Position numbers and translations under genes: made by a program. From contig NC_087065.1 of the NCBI RefSeq assembly GCF_963678635.1, positions 61,282,754 to 61,346,753 on the forward strand: a DNA stretch of 64,000 nucleotides, read 5' to 3'. This stretch comes from Symsagittifera roscoffensis (Eukaryota; Xenacoelomorpha; Acoela; Convolutidae). Below are positions 41,701 through 51,400 of the stretch, one piece after another. The notes beneath the pieces are model-generated. The model saw only the letters and a list, made by a program, of their open reading frames with translations. It did not search any database and had not been told where the DNA came from. Position 1 is the first letter of the stretch. Each line of letters begins with the position of its first letter.

Positions 41701-42762
41701 ACGCTGACCGGGGGAGAAAAAGAGAACCTGATACACCCTATGCTCTTGGCAGGTCTGACCACAACAGCCACGAAATCAAAGAAGACTGCACGAACCCTAG
41801 CAGACACTAAGCTAGAGATGGAGATCATCAGTCAGTGTGGATCTGGAGGACTTGATGATTACAGGCCCTCGCGAACCAATATGGCCAAGATGAAACTGGA
41901 GCGACAACTCGACGTGGTTGAGTACAGTCGAGTCACTGTACCGGAATCGGTCCACATGGGAGATCCAGCAGGGGGTTATGTGGAGATGTTGAAGGCGAGG
42001 AACTCCGCGAGAGGGCACCTGATGACTTGGAGCGAGAAGCGAGCCATGCAGGAATATCTGAAAGGGCTTACGGAGAATTCTAACTTAAATCGGAAAGAAT
42101 ACGGCACGGTAATGTCCTCGAAGGCGAACGAAATCGGGCTGGAAAAACTACTGGAAATCTCTTGGAGGGCGGCCCTCCAAATATACTTCGACGAGACGAT
42201 GCATGCACCTGCGACGGTGGTAGCGTACCTGGCTCACCCGTGCACGAGAACTGACCTGCAAGTACGGTTGGCTTGGTGTTTGATGGGCATCAAGAAGGCG
42301 GAATATGAAGCCAGTAATGATTTGAAATCAAAGGAACAGGAGCTGGAGTTGATGGAAGCCCTGCGAGCGTTGATTTCAAAAGACGATTCTGCGATAGCCT
42401 GGGCTAAGCGTAAGGATGCCCTTTGCTTTGCAAGGTTCGTGGTGGATCGTATCCCCACTCCTGTTTTGGGAGAATGCATAAAGATCATTCGGCAAAAGGG
42501 AGTTGATTGCAAAAGAAACTTCCTTAGGGCACTCCTGGAACTATATCAGGATATGCCGTTGGTTGTACCAAATAGGGAGCCGAAGGATATGGAGAGCTAT
42601 CGCAAGCTGGAAGAAGTGAGAAGGTGTTCCAACAGAGAATTGAAAGTGAGCCGGGAGTTGATTGAAGCAGTCAAAGGACAAAAAGAGTTTGCAACACTAG
42701 GGAAATTGAAGTCGTTCCAATTGTGTCTGGCATACCGGGGATGGCGTATAATCCCTTCGTGA
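38797..42762 (+). CDS. Giant orphan ORF, about 1315 aa, intact
   Basis: The frame is open from after TAA 38794-38796 to TGA 42760-42762. The first in-frame candidate starts are GTG 38815 and ATG 38884. Upstream frame B may feed into it if the TAA is read as a mutated Gln codon. The N-terminus (VVVVLSPGYAALPEPLQFVY..FNVIIPAPNRM) looks like an alpha/beta sandwich reminiscent of SGNH folds but lacks the catalytic Asn and His. Residues roughly 100-560 are mostly helical. An acidic, low-complexity stretch (about 700-780) and a Lys/Arg-rich stretch (about 905-960) follow, then another helical region. No known family is recognised. Its intactness amid the broken gag-pol is striking. Confidence 0.75.
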   Translation, partial: RFTQNVVKVVVVLSPGYAALPEPLQFVYKMFTTIAEGRFNVIIPAPNRMVDPNNYYPSRSELPAVWADIFNAIQGLKDCSTTRLVLDEVLGLELSNFARLLKLRPGVDDDHLLVQQVADDLWFRQMDHAENEQERTFRKNMKSAEEDLMAMALRTKPHNNLWLYLSPRLCTLGEDAFEHAPAVIKEIHAYLKNLFDARELAWGMMLKLMQDVNTMSLDKFQADVLATRAQYEQSDAILGGMGVGWTPSFLSTCYPRASRNLIASFVKDIRKLSIGLILALYVTFGHENFVKGPANLFTQALADLRLDGLLTLVAMTYGRLGDLLVLLCYPEQLQGTSREFNAQLETASLRKMKDWRTLLFQYLLQQNRTVTGEDKVATTEAGECKQYCGMPLLTDLAVKMRIDPLALIHGLREFVTMVYGPVMSFVFPDVKVKAYRNSVLYVNLVSVVDCSVLNWVEQRELRGLASDDRLFGRITEPGWVLMYFNNNFKCRMGREDLSHIQFNPKLWNLRPVVKDSGAAMRVPLLPEAYAHVRENQQAWLSGSRPLPDQCPRYPPIRRMLLGVTSPVIAPRIGAARDAERRMLKWSEGMEPRFISWNVAAAHTFDFTFPDAWSRKKIKAPPSRRPEVSAEMWNEVYAPTDDLSRLKWSGEVKEVMLEVVKECRGGSYITIEDLAPHGEESVEFLVNDELFYHAGDLTVPARPDSGIDTRQGPSGPKPKPDGDGDKLMDQDDDDIRGKTEKLGETDLRALERDLLEYRFGEDDDGEVDGSLLLMTPSSFMSPTKEASADLSPMDPISQARECRSRDPQRLLHESPRRRKIEESMRVSFLSTLPEGEWERYQSELESKTGATWNRVNFMERSWDVIRRYGTQPITKVGLNQPIMREVLEKIMNSIESDVLTESVTEDSADDQQVTKKLPVRRARKGLKRLKGKTGSRAVNQRVVKSKASAVVASLTSAGRSDESGQGDGATLTGGEKENLIHPMLLAGLTTTATKSKKTARTLADTKLEMEIISQCGSGGLDDYRPSRTNMAKMKLERQLDVVEYSRVTVPESVHMGDPAGGYVEMLKARNSARGHLMTWSEKRAMQEYLKGLTENSNLNRKEYGTVMSSKANEIGLEKLLEISWRAALQIYFDETMHAPATVVAYLAHPCTRTDLQVRLAWCLMGIKKAEYEASNDLKSKEQELELMEALRALISKDDSAIAWAKRKDALCFARFVVDRIPTPVLGECIKIIRQKGVDCKRNFLRALLELYQDMPLVVPNREPKDMESYRKLEEVRRCSNRELKVSRELIEAVKGQKEFATLGKLKSFQLCLAYRGWRIIPS

Positions 42763-43400
42763 ATGAAGAAGCCAGGGAAGCGTAGTTCGTCTATGAGCAA
42801 GTCGTAGTGCTCAATTTCTAGGTCGAACCGATCAAGGAAACTGGAATGCTGATGGTGGAACAACCCAAGCTGGGAATTATTTTAGAAGAACGAGTGGTCG
42901 AACCCTCAGTTCCCGAGCTGAAGGGGCAAGTGAGTTTTGATTGTGGTTCTTGGGACGGTCCCTTGAAAACCAGCCTAGTAACCATGTGGGAGCTCATGAA
43001 GCCTTCTTGGTGTCCCCATCCTTACGCCGGTTCAATCTGGGACATGACGGCGGATATCACATTAGACCTGGATGATGACGCGAGTCTACATGATCTGGCC
43101 ATGGTACACCATCTGCTGGCCATGAGGATGACGAAGCGAAAGAGCAATCCATCCACGGAGCCATCCGAGGAAAGTCCATCGAGCAATTGGCTGAGGCAAG
43201 GCACCTGTTTAGCTCATTATAGTGGGATGGAAGGACATGTTTGCAATTTGGGACACTGCCTAATTACGCTGAGTGAGCAGCATCGGCAACTGGCACGATT
43301 GTACGGAAGATTGAGCATGTCGGATAAGAGTGGCATGGAGTTGGTCGCGGACTGTCATGGGGTGATGGATTCAAACTTGGCCACAGCCTTGGGATTTTGA
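42763..43400 (+). CDS. Orphan ORF C, about 184-211 codons
   Basis: ATG 42846 gives 184 residues ending at TGA 43398-43400. The same frame is open upstream apart from TAG at 42783 and 42819, with coding-like sequence between them. The segment from 43160 is Ser/Glu-rich then has several His and Cys (HLLAMRM, CLAHYSGMEGHVCNLGHC) that could bind metal. Function unknown. Confidence 0.5.
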
Positions 43401-43403
43401 AGC

Positions 43404-43649
43404 ATGACCAGCTCGATAGAATCGCTTGAGCGCCTGGAGCGTGCCCATGAGCTAGTGACGTCCCTCAGCGTGGAAGTATTCCCTGGAGCATTGCAGATAG
43501 AGCAGAAGATTGGAATCTGGCGAGAAGCTCTTGAAAATGAAATGAATCTGAAGGATAGTGAGGCCTATCATAGACCTACTGTTTCAAAATATCTGGTGGC
43601 TTCAAGCTCCGCACTTGCAATAGTAGGTATCCTACACACATGGTGGTGA
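43404..43649 (+). CDS. Small orphan ORF D, 81 aa, same frame as ORF C
   Basis: It starts at ATG 43404 only one codon after the ORF C stop and in the same frame. The TGA at 43398 may be a lesion inside one longer protein or a genuine coupled start. The product is helical with a hydrophobic C-terminus (VASSSALAIVGILHTWW), possibly membrane-associated. The end overlaps ORF E. Confidence 0.45.
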   Translation: MTSSIESLERLERAHELVTSLSVEVFPGALQIEQKIGIWREALENEMNLKDSEAYHRPTVSKYLVASSSALAIVGILHTWW

Positions 43650-44347
43650 TAGATGCGAGGACGCAGCAGGTGTTGATTGACCAACTTTTCTCTGTGCCAA
43701 AGTGCGTGAGGTTGGCCAGAAGGTCAGAGAGGTCATATGATTTGTTGGCGAAGACCTTTTGGCCAGTCCCGAAGAGATCTGAAGGCGAGTTGCAAGACGT
43801 AGTGGGTCAAGAGTTCATGAGGTTGAACGAAGGTAATGTGAGCGAGTTCCAGAAGCAGAAAGCGAGTGGAGCGTTACCCACTGAATTCCCCACCATAGAA
43901 GAGAAAGACGATTGGCACAGAATTATGATAGAGGTGGAACCGTTGCTGGGAGCCTCAGGGTATCGGACCCGAAGGAACATATTGAGGACCCATGGGGAGT
44001 ATCCTTGCCACTGCTTGGCGCAGACGTTATGGTACCCCAAACGCGGGAATCTGATGCTAGTATGGGACGTGGAGGAGTTGTACTCTACGGGGTTGCCCGA
44101 TCAGAATCAACAGGTGTCAATCGTGGTGGTTAGTTCCATGCTGGCAGTGAGGTGGTTGGAGGCTAACGCGGACACAATTGAACAGGAGACGGCCGTGCCG
44201 ACTCCTGAGCAGCTGAGCAACGTAAAAATTAGCCGCAAATTGGATCTTTTCAGAACCACCTGCAAGGTTCTGAGAACACCCAAAGCCATTGAAAGAATAT
44301 GGTCAAGGCAAAGGTTGATGCCTTGGTTCCGTGCAGTGATGACGTAA
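43640..44347 (+). CDS. Orphan ORF E, 235 aa
   Basis: ATG 43640 lies within the end of ORF D (10-base overlap). The product is mixed alpha/beta with a Trp/Tyr-rich centre (HCLAQTLWYPKRGNLMLVW) and basic C-terminus. No family recognised. A short further frame (44351-44551, basic, 66 codons) follows and could be its continuation after an indel. Confidence 0.5.
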   Translation: MVVIDARTQQVLIDQLFSVPKCVRLARRSERSYDLLAKTFWPVPKRSEGELQDVVGQEFMRLNEGNVSEFQKQKASGALPTEFPTIEEKDDWHRIMIEVEPLLGASGYRTRRNILRTHGEYPCHCLAQTLWYPKRGNLMLVWDVEELYSTGLPDQNQQVSIVVVSSMLAVRWLEANADTIEQETAVPTPEQLSNVKISRKLDLFRTTCKVLRTPKAIERIWSRQRLMPWFRAVMT

Positions 44348-44350
44348 TGG

Positions 44351-44551
44351 ATGTATGAACGCGCGAAGCGTCACATGTCGAGGAACACGGAAGCCTATCA
44401 ATGTTTCCAGCTATATATAGGACCGGGAGCATATAAGAGAGCATTCCTGAAGCACAGAAACGCGGTCACCACGGCGGTGAAGCGAGTAGCCGGAGCGCCT
44501 TGTGTAACTGAAGATGAGAAGAAAGAGGTCTTGAGAGCTGACCTAGAATAA
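44351..44551 (+). CDS. Small basic ORF F, 66 aa
   Basis: It lies 3 bases after ORF E and is Arg/Lys-rich (MYERAKRHMSRNTEAYQCF). It may be the C-terminal part of ORF E in another frame. No domain recognised. Confidence 0.35.
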   Translation: MYERAKRHMSRNTEAYQCFQLYIGPGAYKRAFLKHRNAVTTAVKRVAGAPCVTEDEKKEVLRADLE

Positions 44552-44963
44552 AATGTGAGCCTGTGTCTTCACAACAGCTTTTGCAGGAACCGGGAGCAAA
44601 AGGTGAATGTGGACCTGCTACCTTGTTGCAAACCGAGGCTGTTGGAACAGGAGAGTTGAGGCACGGCCCGCAACTCTATGGACATGTTGGAAAAAGTCCT
44701 AGAAGACAGTGAAGTTAATCAGGATGGTGAAGCAATGGAATGAAGATAATGGAACGAAGAGGAGAAGTGAAGACATGAACAAGAAAGGAAGAGAAGGAGA
44801 GAAAACTTGATTGTCTTTGTGTGTTAAAACTTGAACTAATCAACCAAGTTTGATTATTGAACTTGTTAAACTTTTTGTTTTGATATAGTTTGGTCAGACC
44901 AAACTTTGAAAATTGTTGCAATTGTTAAATTTTTTGATTTTAGTTATGACTATTTATATATAT

Positions 44964-45020
<57 letters not shown>

Positions 45021-45525
45021 GAACATAGGTGAGTATATTTACCTATTTAAAAACGACTGAAGTTTTTAACCTGTGTATGACACAATTTAACTGTGTGGCG
45101 AAATGGTAAGTTTGGGTAAGCTCGCTCGGAAAGGGTGAGTAACTCAATAACTTTCCTAGCCACAGAATTTCTTAGTTTTAATATCAAATAGGACCGCATA
45201 AATAACTGATTATACTTGGTGAGTGACGTTAAGTTAATTTTAACGGGTGCGTGGCCGTGCCACGTCCCAAGTTTTTAATCACAAAGAGCGAAAAGAAGTT
45301 TTATGACAAGATGACGTAAGTAGTCAGAAAAGAAATTTTCTCTAGGACACTCCTCATGGTGCAAATTTTGTGAAAATGTTGAAAGGCAGTGAGATGTAGT
45401 ACGATGCCATTTGTGACACGTAGTGAGTTGAGGTGGAGTAGATAAATTTCATTTTCTTATGCGATTTGTAAGATTAGTTATAGAGAACTGGAGTACTACT
45501 TGACGATAACCCGAGAAATAACCTG
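44552..45525 (+). other. 3' noncoding end of the giant element
   Basis: It contains a purine-only-rich tract at about 44778-44806 (GAAAGGAAGAGAAGGAGAG), a plausible polypurine tract. This is followed by TGATTGTC, a possible LTR start. The end at 45525 (AACCTG, or AACCTGCA counting two shared bases) would suit an LTR terminus. No matching 5' LTR was found at 22987-26049. Several short hairpins are present. Confidence 0.4.
44949..45021. repeat. (TA)n microsatellite
   Basis: About 70 bases of almost pure TA dinucleotide repeat, interrupted by a few G or C bases. Confidence 0.95.
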
Positions 45526-46253
45526 CACTACCCTAGAAAATAAAGTACATTTTGTCTCAATGCTTATTTTTTGCTGGAAGTTTTATTTCAATGCTTCTTC
45601 AAATTGATAATCTTGATTTTTGAGAGCCACTTTTTGAATTTTATTGGTAGAGACATGTGCCATTCTGCCAGATGGGCACAGCGCAACCTTCCGGCGGGAC
45701 AGAAAAAGACGACTAAAGGCCTTAGTAACAAAAAAGTGCTGCGAAGGAGGGTCGAAAAATTCCGGAAATTTAAATTTTTAAAATTTCGATTGACGGGCAA
45801 GTAATTCTCAGAAATACAAAAAAGACGGCCATTTTGACGAAAAAGAATAAAAAACAGATCAACGACAAATATAGTGAGAAACAGTCGCACGAGAAAAACG
45901 AAGCCTCTTATCGTGGCAATCACACACGATAAGACCGATAGCAGAGAGATACAGTGAGAAAGGAGGCTTCAGTGGGGAAGGAATATTCCGCGGAACCCTC
46001 CCGTGCCACAAATTGGGAGAGATAACAACGTTATCTCGGGAAGAACGTGGGAGCGGAGGTTTGGCCCCCAGAGACTGTCATATGTTGAAGGACTGCAGTA
46101 AACTAACTTTTTACCTACTCTGATGTCATAGAACTTTGAATTAACACCGGTTTTGTTTGATATTTTAGAACATGAGTAGCTAGAAAGAGGAAAGGGTCAA
46201 TCCATCTCCAATGGATTTAATATAGATCTGTCACCAAAAACATAATAAAATAG
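45526..46253 (+). repeat. Right copy of duplicated host segment, part 1
   Basis: It matches 20939 to about 21675 with scattered differences. It then reaches the 12-bp target site (46242-46253) of the minus-strand chimeric retroelement insertion. The copy resumes at 51636. Confidence 0.85.
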
Positions 46254-46284
46254 AAGAAATTTTTGCTAAAAAGTAAACTTCAAA

Positions 46285-46315
46285 CGTTTTTGCAACTATG
46301 TGCATCGTCAGGATT
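46285..46315 (-). ncRNA. Degenerate hammerhead-ribozyme-like core near the Penelope-like 3' end
   Basis: On the minus strand CTGACGA (46311-46305) fits the CUGANGA core. It is followed by TGCA-CATAGT-TGCA, a stem II candidate, then AAAAC where GAAAC is expected. Hammerheads are common in Penelope-like element termini. The G-to-A change and the unclear stems I and III make this copy probably inactive. Confidence 0.35.
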
Positions 46316-46577
46316 TTTACAATAAACTACTCTAAATGACGATAAAACATCAATTTACAAATGTTATTTACAATAAATTACATACAATTTGGTTCTAAAC
46401 CATCATGATAAAAAATTAGCCAATCACAGTTGACCTCTAAATTACTATTAAGATTAAAACACTTTTAACCTCTAAAAATAATTAAGCATTTTTAAATTAA
46501 TTTGTCTGGAAGTTTCTGAGTCATAATTTTGATTTAGACATGTACGTTTTGAATGAAAAACAAAAAATATTTTGGGA

Positions 46578-48391
46578 CTAAATTTTCAGTGTTAACTCCC
46601 TGCTCGTAAACTCATCGCGCGTGTTCAAGCCCGGTTTCTCTTTCCTGATATGTATTGCCTCTAGTGTTAGCAATTTTGTTTGTTTGTTTGACCTATCTAT
46701 AATTTCCCAACTAAGATCTGCGCTATTTCCCTCAAGTTGGCATTGCTGAAGGTGGATGCCTATCGGTGAGTCTGCTTTCTTATGTTCCTCAATTCTAGTG
46801 GTCAAATGTCGAACAGTTTGTCCGACATAGGTGGAAGTGCATCCGCTACATGACAGTTTATAAACCACTCTTGACTTGAGGTCATTAGAAAATGCTGACT
46901 TCATTGATGGTAAACATGATTGCAGTTTTCTTGTGGTGAAAACCACTTGAACGTTAGTTAATTTTCGTAACCTGTTAGCAAAACATTGGCTCTGGTTACC
47001 TCTATATTGCACCATCAGCATTGGAGGCTTCACATCCTTTGGTGATTGAACTGACAAACCCCTGTCACTACCCAGGGGCTTGCCCTTACCCTCCATGATC
47101 TTGCACAAGGCGTCTGAAGCCACCTTTGCGGACCAATTTTCAGGGTACTGATTTGTCAGCCATTGCGCCCTATTAGTTTCCATAGCCTTATCAAATTGCT
47201 CCCAGCTAGATGTACTCCTAAAAACCCTGTGTACAGTGCCTTGGATAACACTACGCTTATACTGACTTGGGGCGCAGCTTCTATAGTTCAGTATAGTCCC
47301 TGTATCTGTTGGTTTTTGATACCAACTGCAAGTTACACGCCTACCCTGCGATACATTTATGTTCAAATCCAGGAACGGCAAATTCCCCTCCGAATTAGTT
47401 TTCTCTAGAGTGAACTGCAAAATTGGATGAAGAGAATTGGCTGCATCGAGAAGACAACTCGGCTCCCCTCTGACTGTTCTAACAATGTCAACCACATACC
47501 TGAGGAACAATTTCACCTGGGGAGTATCCTTCACCTTGTTCTTAGCTTGGCAGCAGCTTTCACAGTACCAGACTATCTCGGTTATCGATTCGTATACGTC
47601 ATCGGATATTTTTCCGCATTTTAGATGATACCAGTTTCAGCAACTCTCGCATTAAACCCCCTTTGATCTATATGTGACTTTCCTGCTGCAACATGGGCAC
47701 AAGCCGTTTCTGTCATTAATTTGCTGTACCCCCGTTCCCACCGGTATTTGTTGTCGTAGAGCAAATTCGTATTCTTTCAGCCATAAGTTTGCCAAAATTA
47801 CAGCGAGGGACGCGCCCATTGCTAAACCATCAACTTGTACATACCATGAATCATTACACTTGAAATATACTTTGCTGACCGCCATATCCAAAAGCCTTTT
47901 CATGGTTGCTCTCTGAATTTCAGGAGGAGACTCCTGGCTGTACAGCTTCTGTAAAGCAATTTCAATTGCCTCCTTCAGGGGAACGTTGGTGTACAAACTT
48001 TTCACATCAAGAGATTTTATGGTTTCATCCGGATCTAGAGCAATGTTTTCTATTTTTTCTCTAGCCTCTTTAGTATTGGTTTCTATATTTGCTCCATCGA
48101 TGTTGTCAAAAAACTTTGCAAGCTTTTTGTTAAGATTCTCATACGAGCTGCCGGGAAGTGATAGTACAGTTCGTAGGGATGTCTCATCCTTGTGTACCTT
48201 AGCTAAACCGTACAAACGGGCGGGTTGCCCCCCTGTTGATCTCATCTTAGAATATAAATGATCACTTATCTCGTCTCTTTTGTTCATGGCTAGTAATTCT
48301 TTGTTAAGTTCCTTCTCAATTTTCAGTATCACCTCATCAGTGGTTGCATCTTTTTTCACAAACTGAGCAACAAGGATTCCAGCTTTGATTC
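46578..48391 (-). pseudogene. Penelope-like element RT + GIY-YIG, 5'-truncated, with PHD finger inside RT
   Basis: The frame is open from about 48391 and shows RT motif A (SLDVKSLYTNVPL) and motif B (GLAMGASLAVILANLWL). Then comes a Cys/His cluster matching a PHD finger: CPCC, CESC, WYH, C, WYCESC, between motif B and motif C. Two in-frame stops, TAA 47654-47652 and TGA 47639-47637, fall inside that finger. Motif C reads YVVD (47498-47487), with the first catalytic Asp changed to Val. The C-terminal GIY-YIG endonuclease (CTSTYVGQTVRHLTTRIEEH) is intact. The N-terminal RT region is missing. Known Penelope-like elements use such a pair for target-primed insertion; this copy is dead. Confidence 0.85.
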
Positions 48392-48416
48392 ATATGTTTG
48401 AAAGAAAAAACTAAAA

Positions 48417-48430
48417 TTTTTTTTTTTTAA
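48417..48430 (-). other. Poly(A) run at the junction between the two elements
   Basis: A T-run on the plus strand (14 bases) reads as A-run on the minus strand, about 50 bases after the stop of the upstream endonuclease ORF and just before the truncated Penelope-like sequence. This is where a 3' poly(A) tail would end. Confidence 0.6.
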
Positions 48431-48481
48431 AACACCACGAGGTGTACTTGTAAATTCAATAGTTGTAAATACAGCAAAAGG

Positions 48482-51400
48482 TTAAAAAGCAGTTGGCTTA
48501 TAGCCCGTTGAGTTAACTTCTAAAGCTTCCAGTAAGCAGGCAGCATTACCGCGTTGCAGTGCAATGCCGAGTCTTTGTTTGAGGAACGTGAATGACCTTT
48601 TCTCACCAGTGGTCGTCTTGATTCTATAGGAAATAGAGGATAGAGTTTTGTATGTCGAGCTTCCGATGCCACCAAGATGTTCCACGGCGATGGGCTCGAA
48701 CATGCAGTTGCGTGGCAGACCAGAATAGTGTTGGCGCTTACGAAATTCAGCATGGTTAGCAACAGTGGGACCATCTTCGAGGCCTGTTGATAGATTTGAC
48801 TGTGCTTGTCGGTTTACACAGGTAAAGTCCCAGACTAAAACTGCGCCATTTTTCCATGGAACTAAAGTAGCACCGTCTGGTCTTTTACCATCGTCACGCA
48901 GCATACCGGTCGGCTCGAGTTTGCTGTGTACTCCTGCTGATTTCAACGCGTCTCTGATGACTTCATTACCAAGTTGATGCCTGATGAAACGACTTTTGAT
49001 TTTCGGGCATATAAGTGGATGAATGCCTTGGCTGTCGCATTTAGTGCCACATGCACAGTTGCATGAAAAAAGAAGGGGGCACCAAGGCGAAGTCCCGTAG
49101 CAATTCTGAAAGCGTCATCAGTCAGCTGGAGACCGAGCGTATCAGACGGAATAGCAGCAAGCCAGTCTCCGGAACCGGGAACAGAGCATCCTTGTAAACG
49201 AACTTTGTCACTGTCACAGGTGGTGTTAGCTAGGAGAGACGACCGCCTACGAGAAACAATCGGAGTGTACCAGCTTTTCTGCCACTTTTGCTTGTCTTCC
49301 AGTGGCATATCAGGAGAAACAGTTTCAGACCACAGTTCAATGGCATTCTTGAAGGACTTGCTGGTGTATTGAGACGCAATGACTTTGAAGACGTCTTCAC
49401 TGGTGGCGAGTGTAGACGAAATATAGGCAGCCAAAGTAAGGTCCGAAAGTGACTGTAAGCCTAGACCACCGAGTTTGATAGGCAATGTGAGCTGATCCCA
49501 TTCTCTGTTGGTAATCAGAATGTTACTGACAGTTTGAACAGCTCCACGGATATAAGAGGTGATTTTTTCAACAGAGTTCATAAAAACAAAAGTAGGAGCA
49601 GTGCGGAACAAATACATGAGCTTAGGCATGGCAAAACAATGTCGGAGCAGGAAAAACGCGACGTGTGAAGGCAGTAACGGAAGATTCTTGCTGAGGTTTT
49701 CGATTTTCTCTCTCTTCTCTTCCAATGCATGCTGTAAAGCTGTATGGCCCAGAGGGCTTCCTAGCAGTTCAGCGTCTTCGGTGCTCACGCTGCTGATACC
49801 AGGACAGACACGTCTGAATTCACGTAAAATCATATCGCTCTTTTGCTGGTCTTGAGTGAAGACAGTGATTTCACATTTGGTGTTATTGAGGTTTAACCCG
49901 AGACCTTTGGCACTGTCAATGAACTTGGCGAGGTCACGCAAAACTATCTGCCACTTGTCTCCAGCACTGATGTCGTCCATGTAACCGACCTTGAACTTGG
50001 ATGAGATTGCAGTGAGACAGCGATGCACTCCGAGACAGAAACCAAAAGACGCAATTGGGTCCCCCTGTTGGAAACCTTCTCTCGATAGCAAAGTGTGGTC
50101 ACCATAAACAAGGAAACTCTCCCGCTCGTAGCACATGTTGAAAAAAGGCAAAAGCTCAGGGCAAAACTCTTCGAAAGCAAAAGCAATACTGTCACGACGC
50201 ATGGTGTTGAAAGCATTGCTGAAATCCAACTTGAGGAAAACGTCATCGTCTGAAGCTAACTCGAAGAAGGAGCGAGCAGCATGGACCGCAACTTCGGCAC
50301 CATTTTTCGCACCAGCACCAAGTTGAAAGGGACTGAAAAACTCCTTGAACCTCGCTGTTTCGTACTGACCAGCACATTTACCTGCAATCCTGCGCCAGAC
50401 TTCTCCCACAGCAATGGGCCTCAGGTCATCTACTTTTCCTTTTTTGGCAAGCGTCGTCAAGTTGGCTGCCGCAAAAACTGGTCTAATGAAATCTGGGGCT
50501 TTGCCAGCAAGCATCAAATTGACAAAATCCGTAAGAGTGTCCAGGAACGTGTTGCCTGCGTCGATGGAATGTGAAGAAAGGGCGTCTTTGATATGTTGCG
50601 GTCGGACACCACGGGGTCCACCTGCTGAGCCATTGGGGAAACTCTGGATAGCGCTGTGAACTGCAGAACTAGTCACTTGCAGGGGTTCATACTGGTGGCA
50701 CTGTGGGAATGACTGTCTGTCCAGTGCAGGAGGAGGATGCTTTTTCTCCAGGATTTTGACACTTTTGTCACTTGGGGGGACAACAGACTTATCCGGGGAA
50801 GCTATTCTAACGGCAGCTTTGATGTTCCCCTCATTAATCTTTTCACAAACAAGCCTTGCAAGTTTTTCTGCATCTGTGTTTTTCCCTGCAGAAGGACTAC
50901 GGTGGGCCGGCTCAGGAATAATGAGGGTATCTGCTACGCTAAAAGCATCGATTTGTCGCTTTATCAATGTTGTTAAACTGGTCTTCTTAGCACACCCGGC
51001 GCGTGCGGGAGCTTTCAGGCATCTGTACGCAGCCGTGAAAAGTTGAACCCACGCCATTTTATTGTCAGGGTCGTTGAGGATATCTCGCAAAACCTTGTTA
51101 AGAGTTTGTGCAAAAAGAAACCTTGCAGCTTTTGGCACATACTTGACAGTTTTGCACTGGAAAGCTCTCACCGCTTTGATGAAATCCTGAGAAGTGAAAG
51201 AGTGGGGGTCTGTAGCAGTTGCACTGTGTTCACGTTCTTCAGATGGGGATTTGTTGGAATACGGGCACCGACTTCCCACTGGTCCATGGACGCGTAGAGA
51301 ACCATTCTTCTGAACCACAATAGACGTGCTACATCCAGGACAGTTTATGCGTTTGGTGTCTTTGCGTCGGCAGTTTGGGCAGCTATAGTTGTATAAGCTG

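Larger units (their letters stand above)
22987..45525 (+). mobile_element. Giant Gypsy-type retroelement insert (22.5 kb) with accessory ORFs
   Basis: The insert contains Gag with two CCHC knuckles, aspartic protease, RT/RNase H and integrase in Ty3/gypsy order. About 10 kb of additional plus-strand coding sequence follows, including a macro-like domain, an SGNH hydrolase and a 1315-codon orphan ORF. Boundaries are set by comparison of the two flanking host copies. The insert begins GTTAGAGTATGCCC and ends ATAACCTG. A purine tract (about 44778-44806) precedes the 3' noncoding part. No pair of long terminal repeats could be recognised inside the insert. Many frameshifts and in-frame stops show that this copy is defective or that its sequence has indel errors. 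Confidence 0.85.

Noticed and set aside
41523-41828. Minus-strand open frames opposite the 1315-codon ORF
   Set aside because: Codon-bias shadows of a strong plus-strand frame.
29193-44347. A nuclear genetic code with UAG as a sense codon
   Set aside because: The element has many frameshifts and could simply be decaying. Other ORFs in the window end at TAG at plausible ends, and the host exons contain no TAG to test the idea.
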